The translations under genes were made by a program, and so were the position numbers. Shown piece by piece: positions 36,093 to 45,099 of a DNA stretch of 64,000 bases. Every line of letters starts with the position of its first letter. The first letter of the stretch is position 1. The stretch comes from an uncultured Bradyrhizobium sp. (lineage in GTDB: Bacteria; Pseudomonadota; Alphaproteobacteria; Rhizobiales; Xanthobacteraceae): the NCBI RefSeq assembly GCF_936943645.1, contig NZ_CAKZJO010000104.1:41076-105075 (forward strand). Reading direction: 5' to 3'. Under the pieces are notes generated by a model, which searched no databases, was not told the DNA's origin, and saw nothing but the letters and a program-made list of their open reading frames with translations.

Positions 36093-36836
36093 TCAGGACG
36101 CCAGGGTCGTGGTCTCGTCCGCCGCAAGCTCGGCGGCGGCGTGCAGCATGCCGTCGGCAACCGACATCACCTGGTCGATCAGGACATTGGTCGTGGCTTC
36201 GAGCTCGAGCCGGGTCTCGATCCAGCGCCAGAGGCCGCGGATCTCGTCCGCCGACTTGCCGTTCGGTGCGAACTCGCTGACGGCAAGGCCATTGGCGAGT
36301 GAGTCCTGGTGGTCGTTGCGCATCACGATCAGCGGGCGCGCGAGCACCTCGGCCAGGTCGAGCGAAGCTTCCTCGGCGAGCGCGCCTGCGGCATTGTCGA
36401 TGCGCTGGCCGCGGATCGGGGTCTGGTTCAGCACGAAGCTGTAGGGCCGCTTCCAGGCGCGCGCGACGCTGAGCGTCGAGACCGTCGCCTCGATGTCGGC
36501 AACGCTCGGGCGGGCCGGGATCAGGCAGAGATCGGAATGACGGATCGCCGCGGTGGTGGCGGCGGACAGGCCGGCAGCAGTGTCGACGATCGCGAGCTGC
36601 AAGCCGCTGTCGGCCAGCATCTTCAGACGCGGCTCGATGTCGGCGGCATGATAGATCGGCTCGACGACGACATCGTCGTTGCTGCGGCGGCGTGCCCAGT
36701 TGGACAGGGTGCCCTGCGGGTCGGTCTCGATCAGGCGGACGGTGAAGCCGGCCTGCTTGGCTGCCAGCGCGAGGCCGATGGCGAGCGTGCTCTTGCCGCT
36801 GCCGCCCTTTTGGGTGGCCAGAACGATCGTGTGCAT
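36093..36836 (-). CDS. Orphan ParA/MinD-family ATPase
   Basis: A 247-residue Walker ATPase. The deviant Walker A KGGSGKST (K10 to T17) marks the ParA/MinD group, which form ATP dimers on DNA or membrane. ETDPQGTLSNWARRR is the A' motif and AIVDTAAGLS the Walker B. FVLNQTPIRGQRID follows. No parB or obvious cargo gene is adjacent, and there is no membrane helix at the C-terminus, so it is not MinD. It probably positions or partitions something other than the chromosome; the cargo is unknown. Confidence 0.85.
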   Translation of the reverse strand: MHTIVLATQKGGSGKSTLAIGLALAAKQAGFTVRLIETDPQGTLSNWARRRSNDDVVVEPIYHAADIEPRLKMLADSGLQLAIVDTAAGLSAATTAAIRHSDLCLIPARPSVADIEATVSTLSVARAWKRPYSFVLNQTPIRGQRIDNAAGALAEEASLDLAEVLARPLIVMRNDHQDSLANGLAVSEFAPNGKSADEIRGLWRWIETRLELEATTNVLIDQVMSVADGMLHAAAELAADETTTLAS

Positions 36837-37073
36837 TTGAAGATCAATCCTTTGGAGTTTCGGGTCAGGAATACGCCACGCGAACGTGCATCGATCTCGA
36901 TGCTGAGCTCTTCTCGCTCAGGACGTGCCGGCCCGATCCAAAGGGGATCGCGGAGGTCCGAATCAACGGTCATGATGATGGCGGAATAGGGAATGCCAGC
37001 TAATCCGTACCATTACTGGACCAGTAGTCGTACGTATGATGTGCTCGCTGCCGTGCATGGAAAGGGCAGCGAG

Positions 37074-38753
37074 ATGAGCAGCAACTGGCGCGACCGGACG
37101 GCAACCAATTTTGATTGCCAGAAGATGCCGGCGGTCTCGAGCCGCGGCATGGTGGTCAGCAACCATCCGCTGGCTTCCAGCGCCGGCGCCGAGATGCTGG
37201 CGGCCGGCGGCAACGCCATCGATGCCGTGATCGCCACCCTGTTCACGCTGACCGTGGTCGAGCCGATGATGGTCGGCATCATCGGCGGCGGCATGGCCCA
37301 TATCCGACTGGCGGACGGCAGCCATCGCATTATCGATGGCCAGAGCACCGTGCCCGCGGCGGTTCGCGACACAACCTACACCTCGAAGCCCGGCTCGGCG
37401 CATGACGTGTTCGACACCGTCGGAAACGAGAATCTCACCGGACCGAAGGCGGTGGCGACGCCCGGCTCGCTCAAGGCCTGGTGTGAGACGCTGCGAAGGT
37501 TCGGCACCATGAGCCTCGCCGACGTCCTGCAACCCGCGATCAAGCACGCCGCACGCGGCTATGCCGCGACGCCGTACCTGCACGAATGCATCAGCGAGAG
37601 CGCCGCCGAGATGCTCAAGGACAAGCCGATCGCGGCGATCTACTTGCCGAACGGTGAGCCGCTCAAGGTCGGCGCGCGGGTGGTGCAGGCCGAATATGCC
37701 GAGACCCTGCGCTATATCGCCGACCACGGCGAGGCCGCGCTCTACGAGGGACCGCTCGGCGACATCCTCGCCGATTACATGGAGAAGGCCGGCGGCTTTA
37801 TCCGTCGCAACGATCTCACGGCTTACAGGACGGTCGAGCGGCAGCCGATCCGCGCCGACTATCGCGGCTGGACCATTTTAGGCCCGCCGCCGCCGGCCGC
37901 TTCCGGCGTGCACATCGCGCAGATGCTCAATATTCTCGAGGGCTACGACATCGGCGGCCTCGGCTTCGGCACATCAGAGACAATTCACTATCTCGCCGAG
38001 GTGCTGAAGATTGCGTTCGCCGATCGCGCCGCGGCCAGCGGTGATCCCGATTATGTCGGCGTCCCCGTGGAGAAGCTGACCTCGAAAGCCTATGCCGAGG
38101 AGCGCCGCCGCGCCATCGATCCCGCGCGGGCGCAGATGTGGGGCGCCGGCGTGTCGCAGCTCGAAGGCGCGCACACCACGCACATGACGGCGGCGGATAG
38201 CTTCGGCAACGTGGTCGCGACCACGCAGACCATCAACAATCTGTTCGGCGCCAAGATCATGATCCCGGGCCTCGGGGCCATCGCCAACAACTACATGAAC
38301 CTGTTCGATCCGCGCCCGGGCCACGCGCTGTCGCTGGCGCCGGGCAAGCGCGTCACGACCTCGATGTCGCCGATGATGGCGCTGAATGGCGGCAAGCTGC
38401 GCTTTGCGCTGGGCCTGCCCGGAGGAAAACGCATCTTCCCGAGTGCGATGCAGGCGCTGGTCAACCTGATCGATCACGGCATGAGCCTGCAGGAGGCCGT
38501 CGAGGCGCCCAGGGTCTGGACGGAGGGCAATGCGCTCGAGGTCGAGCAGACGGTGCCGGAGAGCGTGCGCGCAAAGCTCGCGGCGCTCGGCCACACGGTG
38601 CAGCCCGTCGCGACCGTCGCCGGCGGCATGAACGGGATCGCCTTCCACGATGACGGCACCATGACCGGGGCCGCCTGCTGGCGTGCCGACGGCACGCCCG
38701 TCGGCATTTCCGGGGGCCTTGCGAACAGCGGGATCAGGTTCAGGCTAGGTTAG
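37074..38753 (+). CDS. Gamma-glutamyltransferase family protein
   Basis: Ntn-hydrolase that self-cleaves to give large and small subunits. The nucleophile is T368 in EGAHTTHMTAAD, so cleavage would fall before it. Other marks are GGNAIDAVIATLFTLTVVEP, GIIGGGMA and the small-subunit FPSAMQALVNLIDHG. The 559-residue form from ATG 37074 lacks a signal peptide, unlike the periplasmic E. coli enzyme. Its substrate may be glutathione or another gamma-glutamyl compound; this cannot be told here. Confidence 0.88.
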   Translation: MSSNWRDRTATNFDCQKMPAVSSRGMVVSNHPLASSAGAEMLAAGGNAIDAVIATLFTLTVVEPMMVGIIGGGMAHIRLADGSHRIIDGQSTVPAAVRDTTYTSKPGSAHDVFDTVGNENLTGPKAVATPGSLKAWCETLRRFGTMSLADVLQPAIKHAARGYAATPYLHECISESAAEMLKDKPIAAIYLPNGEPLKVGARVVQAEYAETLRYIADHGEAALYEGPLGDILADYMEKAGGFIRRNDLTAYRTVERQPIRADYRGWTILGPPPPAASGVHIAQMLNILEGYDIGGLGFGTSETIHYLAEVLKIAFADRAAASGDPDYVGVPVEKLTSKAYAEERRRAIDPARAQMWGAGVSQLEGAHTTHMTAADSFGNVVATTQTINNLFGAKIMIPGLGAIANNYMNLFDPRPGHALSLAPGKRVTTSMSPMMALNGGKLRFALGLPGGKRIFPSAMQALVNLIDHGMSLQEAVEAPRVWTEGNALEVEQTVPESVRAKLAALGHTVQPVATVAGGMNGIAFHDDGTMTGAACWRADGTPVGISGGLANSGIRFRLG

Positions 38754-38755
38754 TC

Positions 38756-38887
38756 TCGTGCCCCGGACGCAGCGCAGGACCTCTTCGGTGATGCGCTGCA
38801 GAGCCGAGGCCCAGAAGTGTCGTGCACTCGATTGTGATGACATGGGTCCCGGCTCTGCGCAGCAACGCTGCGCGTCCGGGACACGAG
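38756..38887. repeat. Dispersed CCCGGACGC-type inverted repeat (copy 3)
   Basis: CTCGTGCCCCGGACGCAGCG at the left and GCTGCGCGTCCGGGACACGAG-type sequence at the right are near-perfect inverted copies. The core has TGGGTCCCGGCTCTGCGC. It sits between two convergent genes and may serve as a two-way transcription end. Confidence 0.8.
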
Positions 38888-38909
38888 CGTGATGTTGTCG
38901 TCGCGCAGG

Positions 38910-40268
38910 CTATTTCCGCACACAGATCACGCGCACGACGGCGGCTTTCGCGTCGGCCGATGTGCCGTTCGCGGTGACGCCATTCGCCTTCAGGAAATCA
39001 CGCACCGTCTCCGCCGGGACCATCACGGCTTGCGACGTTGGCGCCGATGCCGTTGGCCCTGCCACCATGGCCGGCTTGAGCAGCGCGATGCCGGCGAACT
39101 TGCCATCGCCGTCGATGGCCGAGCCGCCGGAGAATCCGACCGCCGGCGGCGGCGACAGCGTGGAATCGCCCGAAGTGACCGGCACCAGCCCAGCCCTGAC
39201 GACCGACACGCCGGCCGCACCGCCCTGACTCTGCGGATCGGCGATGCCGACGACATCCACGTTCGTCCTGGCTGCGCCGCCAGCGAGGCTGAGCGGCTTG
39301 AGGCCGCGCGCGCCGTAGATGCGCAGAAGCGCGAGACCGCGCTCCTTGTCCTCGGCGAGGCGGTCGGCGCTGCCATGGCCGGCGACCGTGATCGCGAGAC
39401 AGCCGTCGGTGACGAGGCGGTCGGCCAGAATCGCGCCGTCCTCGCTGACGACGATTCCGGTGCCGTATTCGACGGTCTTGCGCGGCGGCGGCCCGGCCTG
39501 CGGGCCCGCGGGGAATGGATTGAACGCGCTCGACATCGCGATCACGACCGGCTCGACCGTGTTCTCGGTCGCCTGGTCGTAAAGGATCGTCATGGTACGC
39601 ACTTCATCGCCCTTGAAGGTGCCGCGCACATAGAATTTCTTCAGGCCCTGCAAGCCCGACAGCACGAAGAAGTCGGGCTTCACCACGGTGTAGTCGACCT
39701 TGCGCCCGGAGGGCTCCTTCTCCAGCTCCGCGAGCTTTGCCGCGGTCGGGTTCGCCTCCTTGCGGCGGCTGAGCAGGATCTGCACGGTTCCCGTCGGTGA
39801 GGTCCATTTCGAGCCGTTGGCGTCGCTCGCCTGCTGCGGCACGAGCTTGGAGGGGATGCCGAGCCGCGCGCCGCTGGTCGGCTCCGTCACGATCTTCCAG
39901 CCGACGCCGTCCTGCTTCTTCCGCGCCGTCTCGGCGAGCGCGGCGCGCTCCTGCGGATTGAGCACGCCGGTCGGCTTGCCGCCCTTGGCCTTCTGGTACT
40001 CCTTGATGGCATTGACCATGCGATCACTGACGTCGCCGGTGATGGCGCCGTTGTACTGGCCGACCCAGGCGAGGTCGGATTGCAGCGCCAGCCGTCCGGC
40101 CTTTGCCATCGCATCCGCCGTCGCCGCCGGCGTTTGCATGGCCGGTGGCTGGATCGGCACGGTCTGCACCGTCTTCGGCTTGGCGCCGGCGACCGGCGAG
40201 GTCGTCATCTGGGCGTTCGCGCCCGTGGCAGCGGCAAACACCAGGGTTGCCGCAAGCATCGATCTCAT
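38910..40268 (-). CDS. Secreted trypsin-like pseudoprotease with peptidoglycan-binding-like domain
   Basis: A 452-residue protein with a signal peptide (cleavage near ANA-Q20). Residues 58-112 resemble a PG_binding_1 fold (LALQSDLAWVGQYNGAITGD). A trypsin-like domain starts near 268 (EYGTGIVVSEDGAIL). The serine is kept (S380 in VGFSGGSAIDGDGK), but the histidine position reads R284 (LADRLV) and the aspartate position G311 (RGLALLRI). Catalysis is therefore unlikely. ATG 40268 is chosen for the signal peptide. It is divergent from the MoeB-like gene. Confidence 0.8.
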   Translation of the reverse strand: MRSMLAATLVFAAATGANAQMTTSPVAGAKPKTVQTVPIQPPAMQTPAATADAMAKAGRLALQSDLAWVGQYNGAITGDVSDRMVNAIKEYQKAKGGKPTGVLNPQERAALAETARKKQDGVGWKIVTEPTSGARLGIPSKLVPQQASDANGSKWTSPTGTVQILLSRRKEANPTAAKLAELEKEPSGRKVDYTVVKPDFFVLSGLQGLKKFYVRGTFKGDEVRTMTILYDQATENTVEPVVIAMSSAFNPFPAGPQAGPPPRKTVEYGTGIVVSEDGAILADRLVTDGCLAITVAGHGSADRLAEDKERGLALLRIYGARGLKPLSLAGGAARTNVDVVGIADPQSQGGAAGVSVVRAGLVPVTSGDSTLSPPPAVGFSGGSAIDGDGKFAGIALLKPAMVAGPTASAPTSQAVMVPAETVRDFLKANGVTANGTSADAKAAVVRVICVRK

Positions 40269-40358
40269 GACAAATCCAACCAGCCCATTGAACGCGATGC
40301 CATTGAAGCACATCTCGTTGGTCGCGAACAATCTCGGGGTGGTTCAGGAGTAGATCAG

Positions 40359-41162
40359 GTGCTGAGCCCGGATGAACTCGAACGTTATGCCCGCCATATC
40401 GTGCTGCGCGATGTCGGCGGCCCGGGCCAGGCCGCGTTGAAGCGGGCCTCCGTGCTGGTGATCGGCGCCGGCGGCCTCGGCGCGCCCGCGCTGATGTATC
40501 TGGCCGCAGCCGGCGTCGGCACGCTCGGCGTGGTCGATGACGACGTGGTGTCGCTGTCCAATCTCCAGCGCCAGGTGATTCACACCACGCCCGATATCGG
40601 CCGGCACAAGGTCGAGAGCGCCGCCGAGCGGATCGCGGCGCTCAACCCGCATGTCCGATTCGTCGGCCACGCCACCTGGCTCAATGCCGACAATGCGCTC
40701 GGCCTGATCGGCGACTACGATCTCGTGCTCGACGGCTCCGACAATTTCTCGACGCGCTATCTGGCTTCGGACGCCTGCTTCTTCGCCAAGCGGCCGCTGA
40801 TTACCGCTGCGCTCGGCACCTTCGACGGCTCGCTGACTACCATTCGCGCGCATGAGAAAAACGAGCAGGGCGAATTCAACCCGACCTATCGCTGCCTGTT
40901 TCCGGAGGCGCCGCCGCCCGGCACGGTCCCGGCCTGCGCGGAAGCCGGCGTCATGGGTGCGCTGGCGGGCGTGCTCGGCTCGATGATGGCGCTGGAGGCG
41001 ATCCGCGAGATCGTCGGTTTCGGCGAGGGCCTCGTCGGCCGCCTCCTGATGATCGATGCGCGCGCGATGCGCTTCGAGACGCTGCGCTATGCGCGCGACC
41101 CCGCCAATCCGCTCAACGGCGACGGGCCTGTGGTCGCCGACCTCAGCGCCCATCGCAGCTGA
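40359..41162 (+). CDS. moeB: MoeB/ThiF/HesA-family E1-like adenylyltransferase
   Basis: Activates the C-terminal glycine of a ubiquitin-like sulfur carrier (MoaD or ThiS) by adenylation. The 267-residue protein has VLVIGAGGLGAPALMYLAAA (ATP site), DDDVVSLSNLQRQVIHTT and DLVLDGSDNFSTRYL. The zinc cysteines of E. coli MoeB are incomplete: YRC has one cysteine and there is no C-terminal CxxC. C in TVPACAEAGVMG is kept. GTG 40359 follows AGGAG. The carrier protein is not encoded nearby. Confidence 0.88.
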   Translation: MLSPDELERYARHIVLRDVGGPGQAALKRASVLVIGAGGLGAPALMYLAAAGVGTLGVVDDDVVSLSNLQRQVIHTTPDIGRHKVESAAERIAALNPHVRFVGHATWLNADNALGLIGDYDLVLDGSDNFSTRYLASDACFFAKRPLITAALGTFDGSLTTIRAHEKNEQGEFNPTYRCLFPEAPPPGTVPACAEAGVMGALAGVLGSMMALEAIREIVGFGEGLVGRLLMIDARAMRFETLRYARDPANPLNGDGPVVADLSAHRS

Positions 41163-41171
41163 TTGCGGCGG

Positions 41172-42179
41172 CTACGCCGAGACCTGCTTCTCGCTGTCGA
41201 GATGCGCCATCTGCTCGGCCGCATAGCGCGTGCCGGACGCGACGTTCGGCGGAAAGGCCTTTGCCAGCGCTGCGAGATGCGTCGACGTCAATGTCACCTT
41301 CGTTGCGCCGAGCGCTTCGGTGAGACGGTTGCGGGTGCGGGCGCCGACCAGCGGCACGATCGCCTTGTCCTGTGCGGACACCCAGGCGATCGCGACCTGT
41401 GCCGGCGTTGCGCCGATCTCCGCGGCGATGATGCGCAGCTGATCCACCAGCGCCAGATTGGCATCGAGATTTGCGCCCTGGAAGCGCGGCGTCATCAGCC
41501 GGTAGTCGCGGCCGGCCTTGCCGGATTCCTTCGACCAATGGCCGCTGATCAGGCCGCGCGCGAGTACGCCGTAAGCCGTGATGCCGATGCCGAGCTCGCG
41601 GCAGGTCTTGAGGATGTCCCGCTCGATGCCGCGCTCGATCAGCGAATACTCGATCTGAAGATCGGCGATCGGATGCACCGCATGCGCGCGGCGGAGCGTG
41701 TCGGAGCCGACCTCGGACAGGCCGATATGCCTGACGTAGCCGGCCTTCACGAGATCGGCGAGGACGCCGATCGTCTCTTCGATGGGGACGTTGGGGTCGA
41801 GGCGTGCAGGGCGATAGATGTCGACGTAGTCGGTGCCGAGCCGTTGCAGCGAATACGCCAGGAAGTTCCTGGTCGCGGCCGGCCTCGTGTCCATCCCCGC
41901 AAACTCGCCGGCCGGTCCGCGCAGCGCGCCGTACTTCACACTGATCTGCACTTTATCGCGGCCGACGTCCTTCAGTGCTTCGCGCACCAGCATTTCGTTG
42001 TGACCCATGGCGTAGAAATCGCCGGTGTCGAGCAGCGTGATGCCGGCATCGAGTGCCGCATGCACCGTGGCGATGGCCTCGTCCCGATCGGCGGGACCGT
42101 AGACCTCGGACATGCCCATGCAGCCAAGGCCAAGGGCTGAGACGATGGGGCCGGTCGAACCGAGTTTGCGCTGTTCCAT
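41172..42179 (-). CDS. Aldo/keto reductase
   Basis: NADPH-dependent TIM-barrel oxidoreductase of 335 residues. The catalytic D51 (LLDTGDFY), Y56 and K82 (ISVKYG) are present. The fourth residue, usually histidine in a QHR or LHR motif, is A125 in DIYRPARLDP. The C-terminus has TPAQVAIAWV and the cofactor-binding VPLVGARTRNRL. ATG 42179 follows AAGGAG. It is divergent from a LysR gene that probably controls it. Substrate unknown. Confidence 0.88.
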   Translation of the reverse strand: MEQRKLGSTGPIVSALGLGCMGMSEVYGPADRDEAIATVHAALDAGITLLDTGDFYAMGHNEMLVREALKDVGRDKVQISVKYGALRGPAGEFAGMDTRPAATRNFLAYSLQRLGTDYVDIYRPARLDPNVPIEETIGVLADLVKAGYVRHIGLSEVGSDTLRRAHAVHPIADLQIEYSLIERGIERDILKTCRELGIGITAYGVLARGLISGHWSKESGKAGRDYRLMTPRFQGANLDANLALVDQLRIIAAEIGATPAQVAIAWVSAQDKAIVPLVGARTRNRLTEALGATKVTLTSTHLAALAKAFPPNVASGTRYAAEQMAHLDSEKQVSA

Positions 42180-42276
42180 GTTGGCTCTCCTTGGAGAAGC
42201 GGCGGATGGCGCCGCGTGACGAGGCCAGATATGCGCCCGGGCGATTGCGCCGATAAGCTGGACAATCGAGAATGGC

Positions 42277-42296
42277 TTGTTCACAGTAATGAACAA
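42277..42296. promoter_or_regulatory. Perfect inverted repeat at the LysR gene start
   Basis: TTGTTCA-CAGTAA-TGAACAA, 7-bp arms and a 6-bp spacer. The last base is the first of the LysR ATG. Likely an operator for self-repression and control of the divergent reductase; inferred from position. Confidence 0.6.
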
Positions 42297-43207
42297 TGTC
42301 CGATCCCGATCTGCGCGATCTCGACGCCTTCGTGGCGGTTGCCCGCACCCGCAATTTCCGGCGCGCGGCGGTCGACATGCGCGTGTCCGTGTCGAGCCTC
42401 AGCCAGCGGCTGCGCGACCTCGAGGAGCGCCTCGGCGTCCGCCTGATGAACCGCACCACCCGCAGCGTCGCGCTGACCGAAGCGGGCGAGCTGCTGCTGT
42501 CCCGCGTCGCCCCGGCGCTCCGCGATGTCGGCGATGCCCTGGACCAGGTCCGCGGCCTGCGCGAGGTCGCCTCAGGCCGGCTGCGCATCAACGCGCCGCC
42601 GCCGGCGGTCGATCTCGTGCTCGCCCCGATGGCCGGTCCGTTCCTGGCCGCGCATCCGCAGGTCGATCTCGACATCGTCTCCGAGAGCGGCTTCGTCGAC
42701 ATCGTCAGCGCCGGCTTCGACGCCGGCGTGCGCTATGGCGAGCATCTCGCGCAGGACATGGTGGCGATCCCGCTGAGCGGCCCACAGCACTATGTCGTCG
42801 TCGCCTCGCCCGATTACATCGCGCGCCGCGGACGACCAAAACATCCGAAGGATCTGCTCGACCATGATTGCATCCGCGCCCGCTACTCGAGCGGCGTGAT
42901 GCACGATCTGGAATTCGAGAAGGCCGGCCAGATCGTCAAGGTCGATCCGCCCGCAAAGCTGATCTCGACCAACATGAACCTTGCGATGCGCGCTGCGCTC
43001 GACGGCGTCGGCATCTGGGCGACGCTCGATGGTTATGTTGGCGAAGCCCTGAAGTCAGGCGCGCTGGTCAGCCTGATGGAAGATTGGTGCGAGCCGTTCC
43101 CGGGCCCGTTCCTGTACTATCCGAGCCGGCGCCAGACGCCGCCCGCGCTGCGCGCGTTCATCGATTTCGTCGCGGACTGGCGCAAGCGAAATACTGCGCG
43201 AAACTAG
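42296..43207 (+). CDS. LysR-family transcriptional regulator
   Basis: A 303-residue LTTR. The N-terminal winged helix reads LDAFVAVARTRNFRRAAVD and SVSSLSQRLRDLEERLGVRL, and the effector domain spans 90-290 (SGRLRINAPPPAVDLVLAPM). Divergence from the aldo/keto reductase with a shared palindrome points to that gene as target. Ligand unknown. Confidence 0.9.
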   Translation: MSDPDLRDLDAFVAVARTRNFRRAAVDMRVSVSSLSQRLRDLEERLGVRLMNRTTRSVALTEAGELLLSRVAPALRDVGDALDQVRGLREVASGRLRINAPPPAVDLVLAPMAGPFLAAHPQVDLDIVSESGFVDIVSAGFDAGVRYGEHLAQDMVAIPLSGPQHYVVVASPDYIARRGRPKHPKDLLDHDCIRARYSSGVMHDLEFEKAGQIVKVDPPAKLISTNMNLAMRAALDGVGIWATLDGYVGEALKSGALVSLMEDWCEPFPGPFLYYPSRRQTPPALRAFIDFVADWRKRNTARN

Positions 43208-43232
43208 ACCGTCACAGCGAGACGCCGAGGCC

Positions 43233-44234
43233 TCAGAGCATGCTCGGCAGCACGCGATCCGGCGGCTTGTGTGCGTCGAGGAAGGTGCGGATGTTGATGA
43301 TCACCTTCTCGCCCATCTCGACGCGGCCTTCGATCGTGGCCGAGCCCATATGCGGCATCAAGGTCACCTTGCCGGCCTTGGCGAGCCGCACCAGCTTCGG
43401 GTTCACCGCGGGCTCGTGCTCGTAGACGTCGAGGCCGGCGCCGGCGATCTCGCCGCCTTCGATCAGCTTGATCAGCGTGTCTTCGTCCGTCACCTCGCCG
43501 CGCGCGGTGTTGACGATGTAGGCGTCTTTCCGGATCAGCTTCAGCCGCCGCGCCGAGAGCAGATGATAGGTCGCCGGCGTGTGCGGACAGTTCACCGAGA
43601 TGATGTCCATCCGCGCCAGCATCTGGTCGAGGCTTTCCCAATAGGTCGCGCCAAGCTCTTCGGCGATCTTGGGCGCGACGGGACGCCGGTTGTGATAGTG
43701 GATCTGCAGGCCGAAGGCGCGGGCGCGGCGCGCCACCGCCTGGCCAATGCGACCCATGCCGATGATGCCGAGCCGCTTGCCGCCGATGCGGTGACCGAGC
43801 ATCCAGGTCGGCGACCAGCCGGCCCACGGCTTTCCTTCGGTGAGGATCGAGGCGCCTTCGATCATCCGGCGCGGCACGGCCAGGATCAGCGCCATGGTCA
43901 TGTCGGCTGTGTCCTCGGTCAGGACCTTTGGCGTGTTGGTGACGGTGATGCCGCGGGCATGCGCGGCCTCGACGTCGATATTGTCGACGCCGTTGCCGAA
44001 ATTGGCGATCAGCCGCAGCTTGCAGTCGGGCTGGTTGACGATGTCGGCGCTGATATGGTCGGTGACGGTGGGAACCAGAACCTCGGCGGTGCGCGCGGCT
44101 TCCGCGAGCTGCTCGGCCGACATCGGCGTGTCCTCGAGATTGATCCGCGCGTCGAACAATTCGCGCATCCGCGTCTCGATCGAATCCGGCAGCTTGCGCG
44201 TCACGACGACGAGGGGCTTTTTCTTCACCGACAT
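43233..44234 (-). CDS. D-2-hydroxyacid dehydrogenase (glyoxylate reductase-like)
   Basis: NAD(P)-dependent reductase of 2-keto acids. The 333-residue protein has GMGRIGQAVARRARAFG (GxGxxG at 159-164) and the catalytic triad R245 (NTARGEVTDE), E274 (YEHEP) and H295 (PHMGSAT). The GFGNGVDNIDVEAA-like segment (ANFGNGVDNIDVEA) is typical of GyaR/GRHPR enzymes. It converges with the LysR gene, 25 bases apart. Confidence 0.9.
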   Translation of the reverse strand: MSVKKKPLVVVTRKLPDSIETRMRELFDARINLEDTPMSAEQLAEAARTAEVLVPTVTDHISADIVNQPDCKLRLIANFGNGVDNIDVEAAHARGITVTNTPKVLTEDTADMTMALILAVPRRMIEGASILTEGKPWAGWSPTWMLGHRIGGKRLGIIGMGRIGQAVARRARAFGLQIHYHNRRPVAPKIAEELGATYWESLDQMLARMDIISVNCPHTPATYHLLSARRLKLIRKDAYIVNTARGEVTDEDTLIKLIEGGEIAGAGLDVYEHEPAVNPKLVRLAKAGKVTLMPHMGSATIEGRVEMGEKVIINIRTFLDAHKPPDRVLPSML

Positions 44235-44559
44235 GTCCTGCTCTCATGAGGCGTCGCAGGCCGCCTCTGTCGCCAAAGGCCGGTCGTTGAGGTCTCATTA
44301 ACCCGGTTGTTCGACACTGCCCTTGCCGTGTCCGTCCCCGGCGTTTCCTTCAAGCTCTCCCGATACTTCCGGCCGGAAAATCGGGGCAAACTGGTTGTTC
44401 AAGTGCCCGTCCTCTCTAGCAGAAGGCCGGGCCAAGACAAGAACCACGGGTTTAAGGCTTTGGGAACACCCGCGTGGGGCGGGAGAGGGCTGACGCGGCA
44501 GGTTTTGGATTTTGGAGTGAGGACCCGGCTCGGCCGGGTCGTCGACGGGAGACGGGTTG
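44235..44559. other. Intergenic region between hydroxyacid dehydrogenase and SH3 protein
   Basis: 325 bases with both divergent promoters. Just before the SH3 gene there is the hairpin GACCCGGC-TCG-GCCGGGTC (44522-44540), right upstream of its ribosome site, where it could affect translation. I see no gene. Confidence 0.55.
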
Positions 44560-45090
44560 ATGGCGTTGGGGCGTTTTTGTTCGGTGATGGCGCTCGTTTG
44601 CACCTGGTTGAGCGCCTCGGTCGGCCCCTCGCATTCGGCCAAGGACAGCACCCCGCAGACCGCCAGCGGCCTGCCGGTGCCGCGCTACGTCAGCCTCAAA
44701 TCGGATCACGTCAACGTCCGCGCCGGCCCGACCAAGGACAATGACGTGGCCTGGGTCTATACCCGCGCCGGCCTGCCGGTCGAAATTACCGCCGAGTTCG
44801 AGAACTGGCGCCGGGTGCGCGATTCCGAGGGCGCCGAAGGCTGGGTCTATCACTCGCTGCTGTCCGGGCGACGTACTGCGGTCGTCACCATGAAGCACAA
44901 GGACGATCTCGCCCCGATCTACGATCGGGCTGATCTCGACAGTGCGGTGGCAGCAAAGCTCCAGGCCGGGGTCGTCACGCAGGTGAAGAAGTGCACCGCA
45001 AACTGGTGCCGCGTCACCGGCAACGGCTTCGACGGCTGGATCCAGCAGGAACGCCTTTGGGGCGTTTATTCGGACGAGCAGGTCAACTGA
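44560..45090 (+). CDS. Secreted bacterial SH3 (SH3b) domain protein
   Basis: A 176-residue exported protein. Residues 1-28 form a signal peptide (hydrophobic CSVMALVCTWLSASVG, then SHSA). Two SH3b-like repeats follow: about 45-105 (RYVSLKSDHVNVRAGPTKDN, EGWVYHSLLSGRR) and 110-170 (DDLAPIYDRADLDS, NWCRVTGNGFDGWIQQERLW). Such domains usually bind cell wall peptides. ATG 44560 follows GGGAGAC; a TTG just before it is less likely. No enzyme domain is present. Confidence 0.88.
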   Translation: MALGRFCSVMALVCTWLSASVGPSHSAKDSTPQTASGLPVPRYVSLKSDHVNVRAGPTKDNDVAWVYTRAGLPVEITAEFENWRRVRDSEGAEGWVYHSLLSGRRTAVVTMKHKDDLAPIYDRADLDSAVAAKLQAGVVTQVKKCTANWCRVTGNGFDGWIQQERLWGVYSDEQVN

Positions 45091-45099
45091 CGCGCGCCC

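Noticed and set aside
36731..36973. 80-residue open frame overlapping the ParA start
   Set aside because: Second half lies in another frame of the ParA gene and the first half has no recognisable features.
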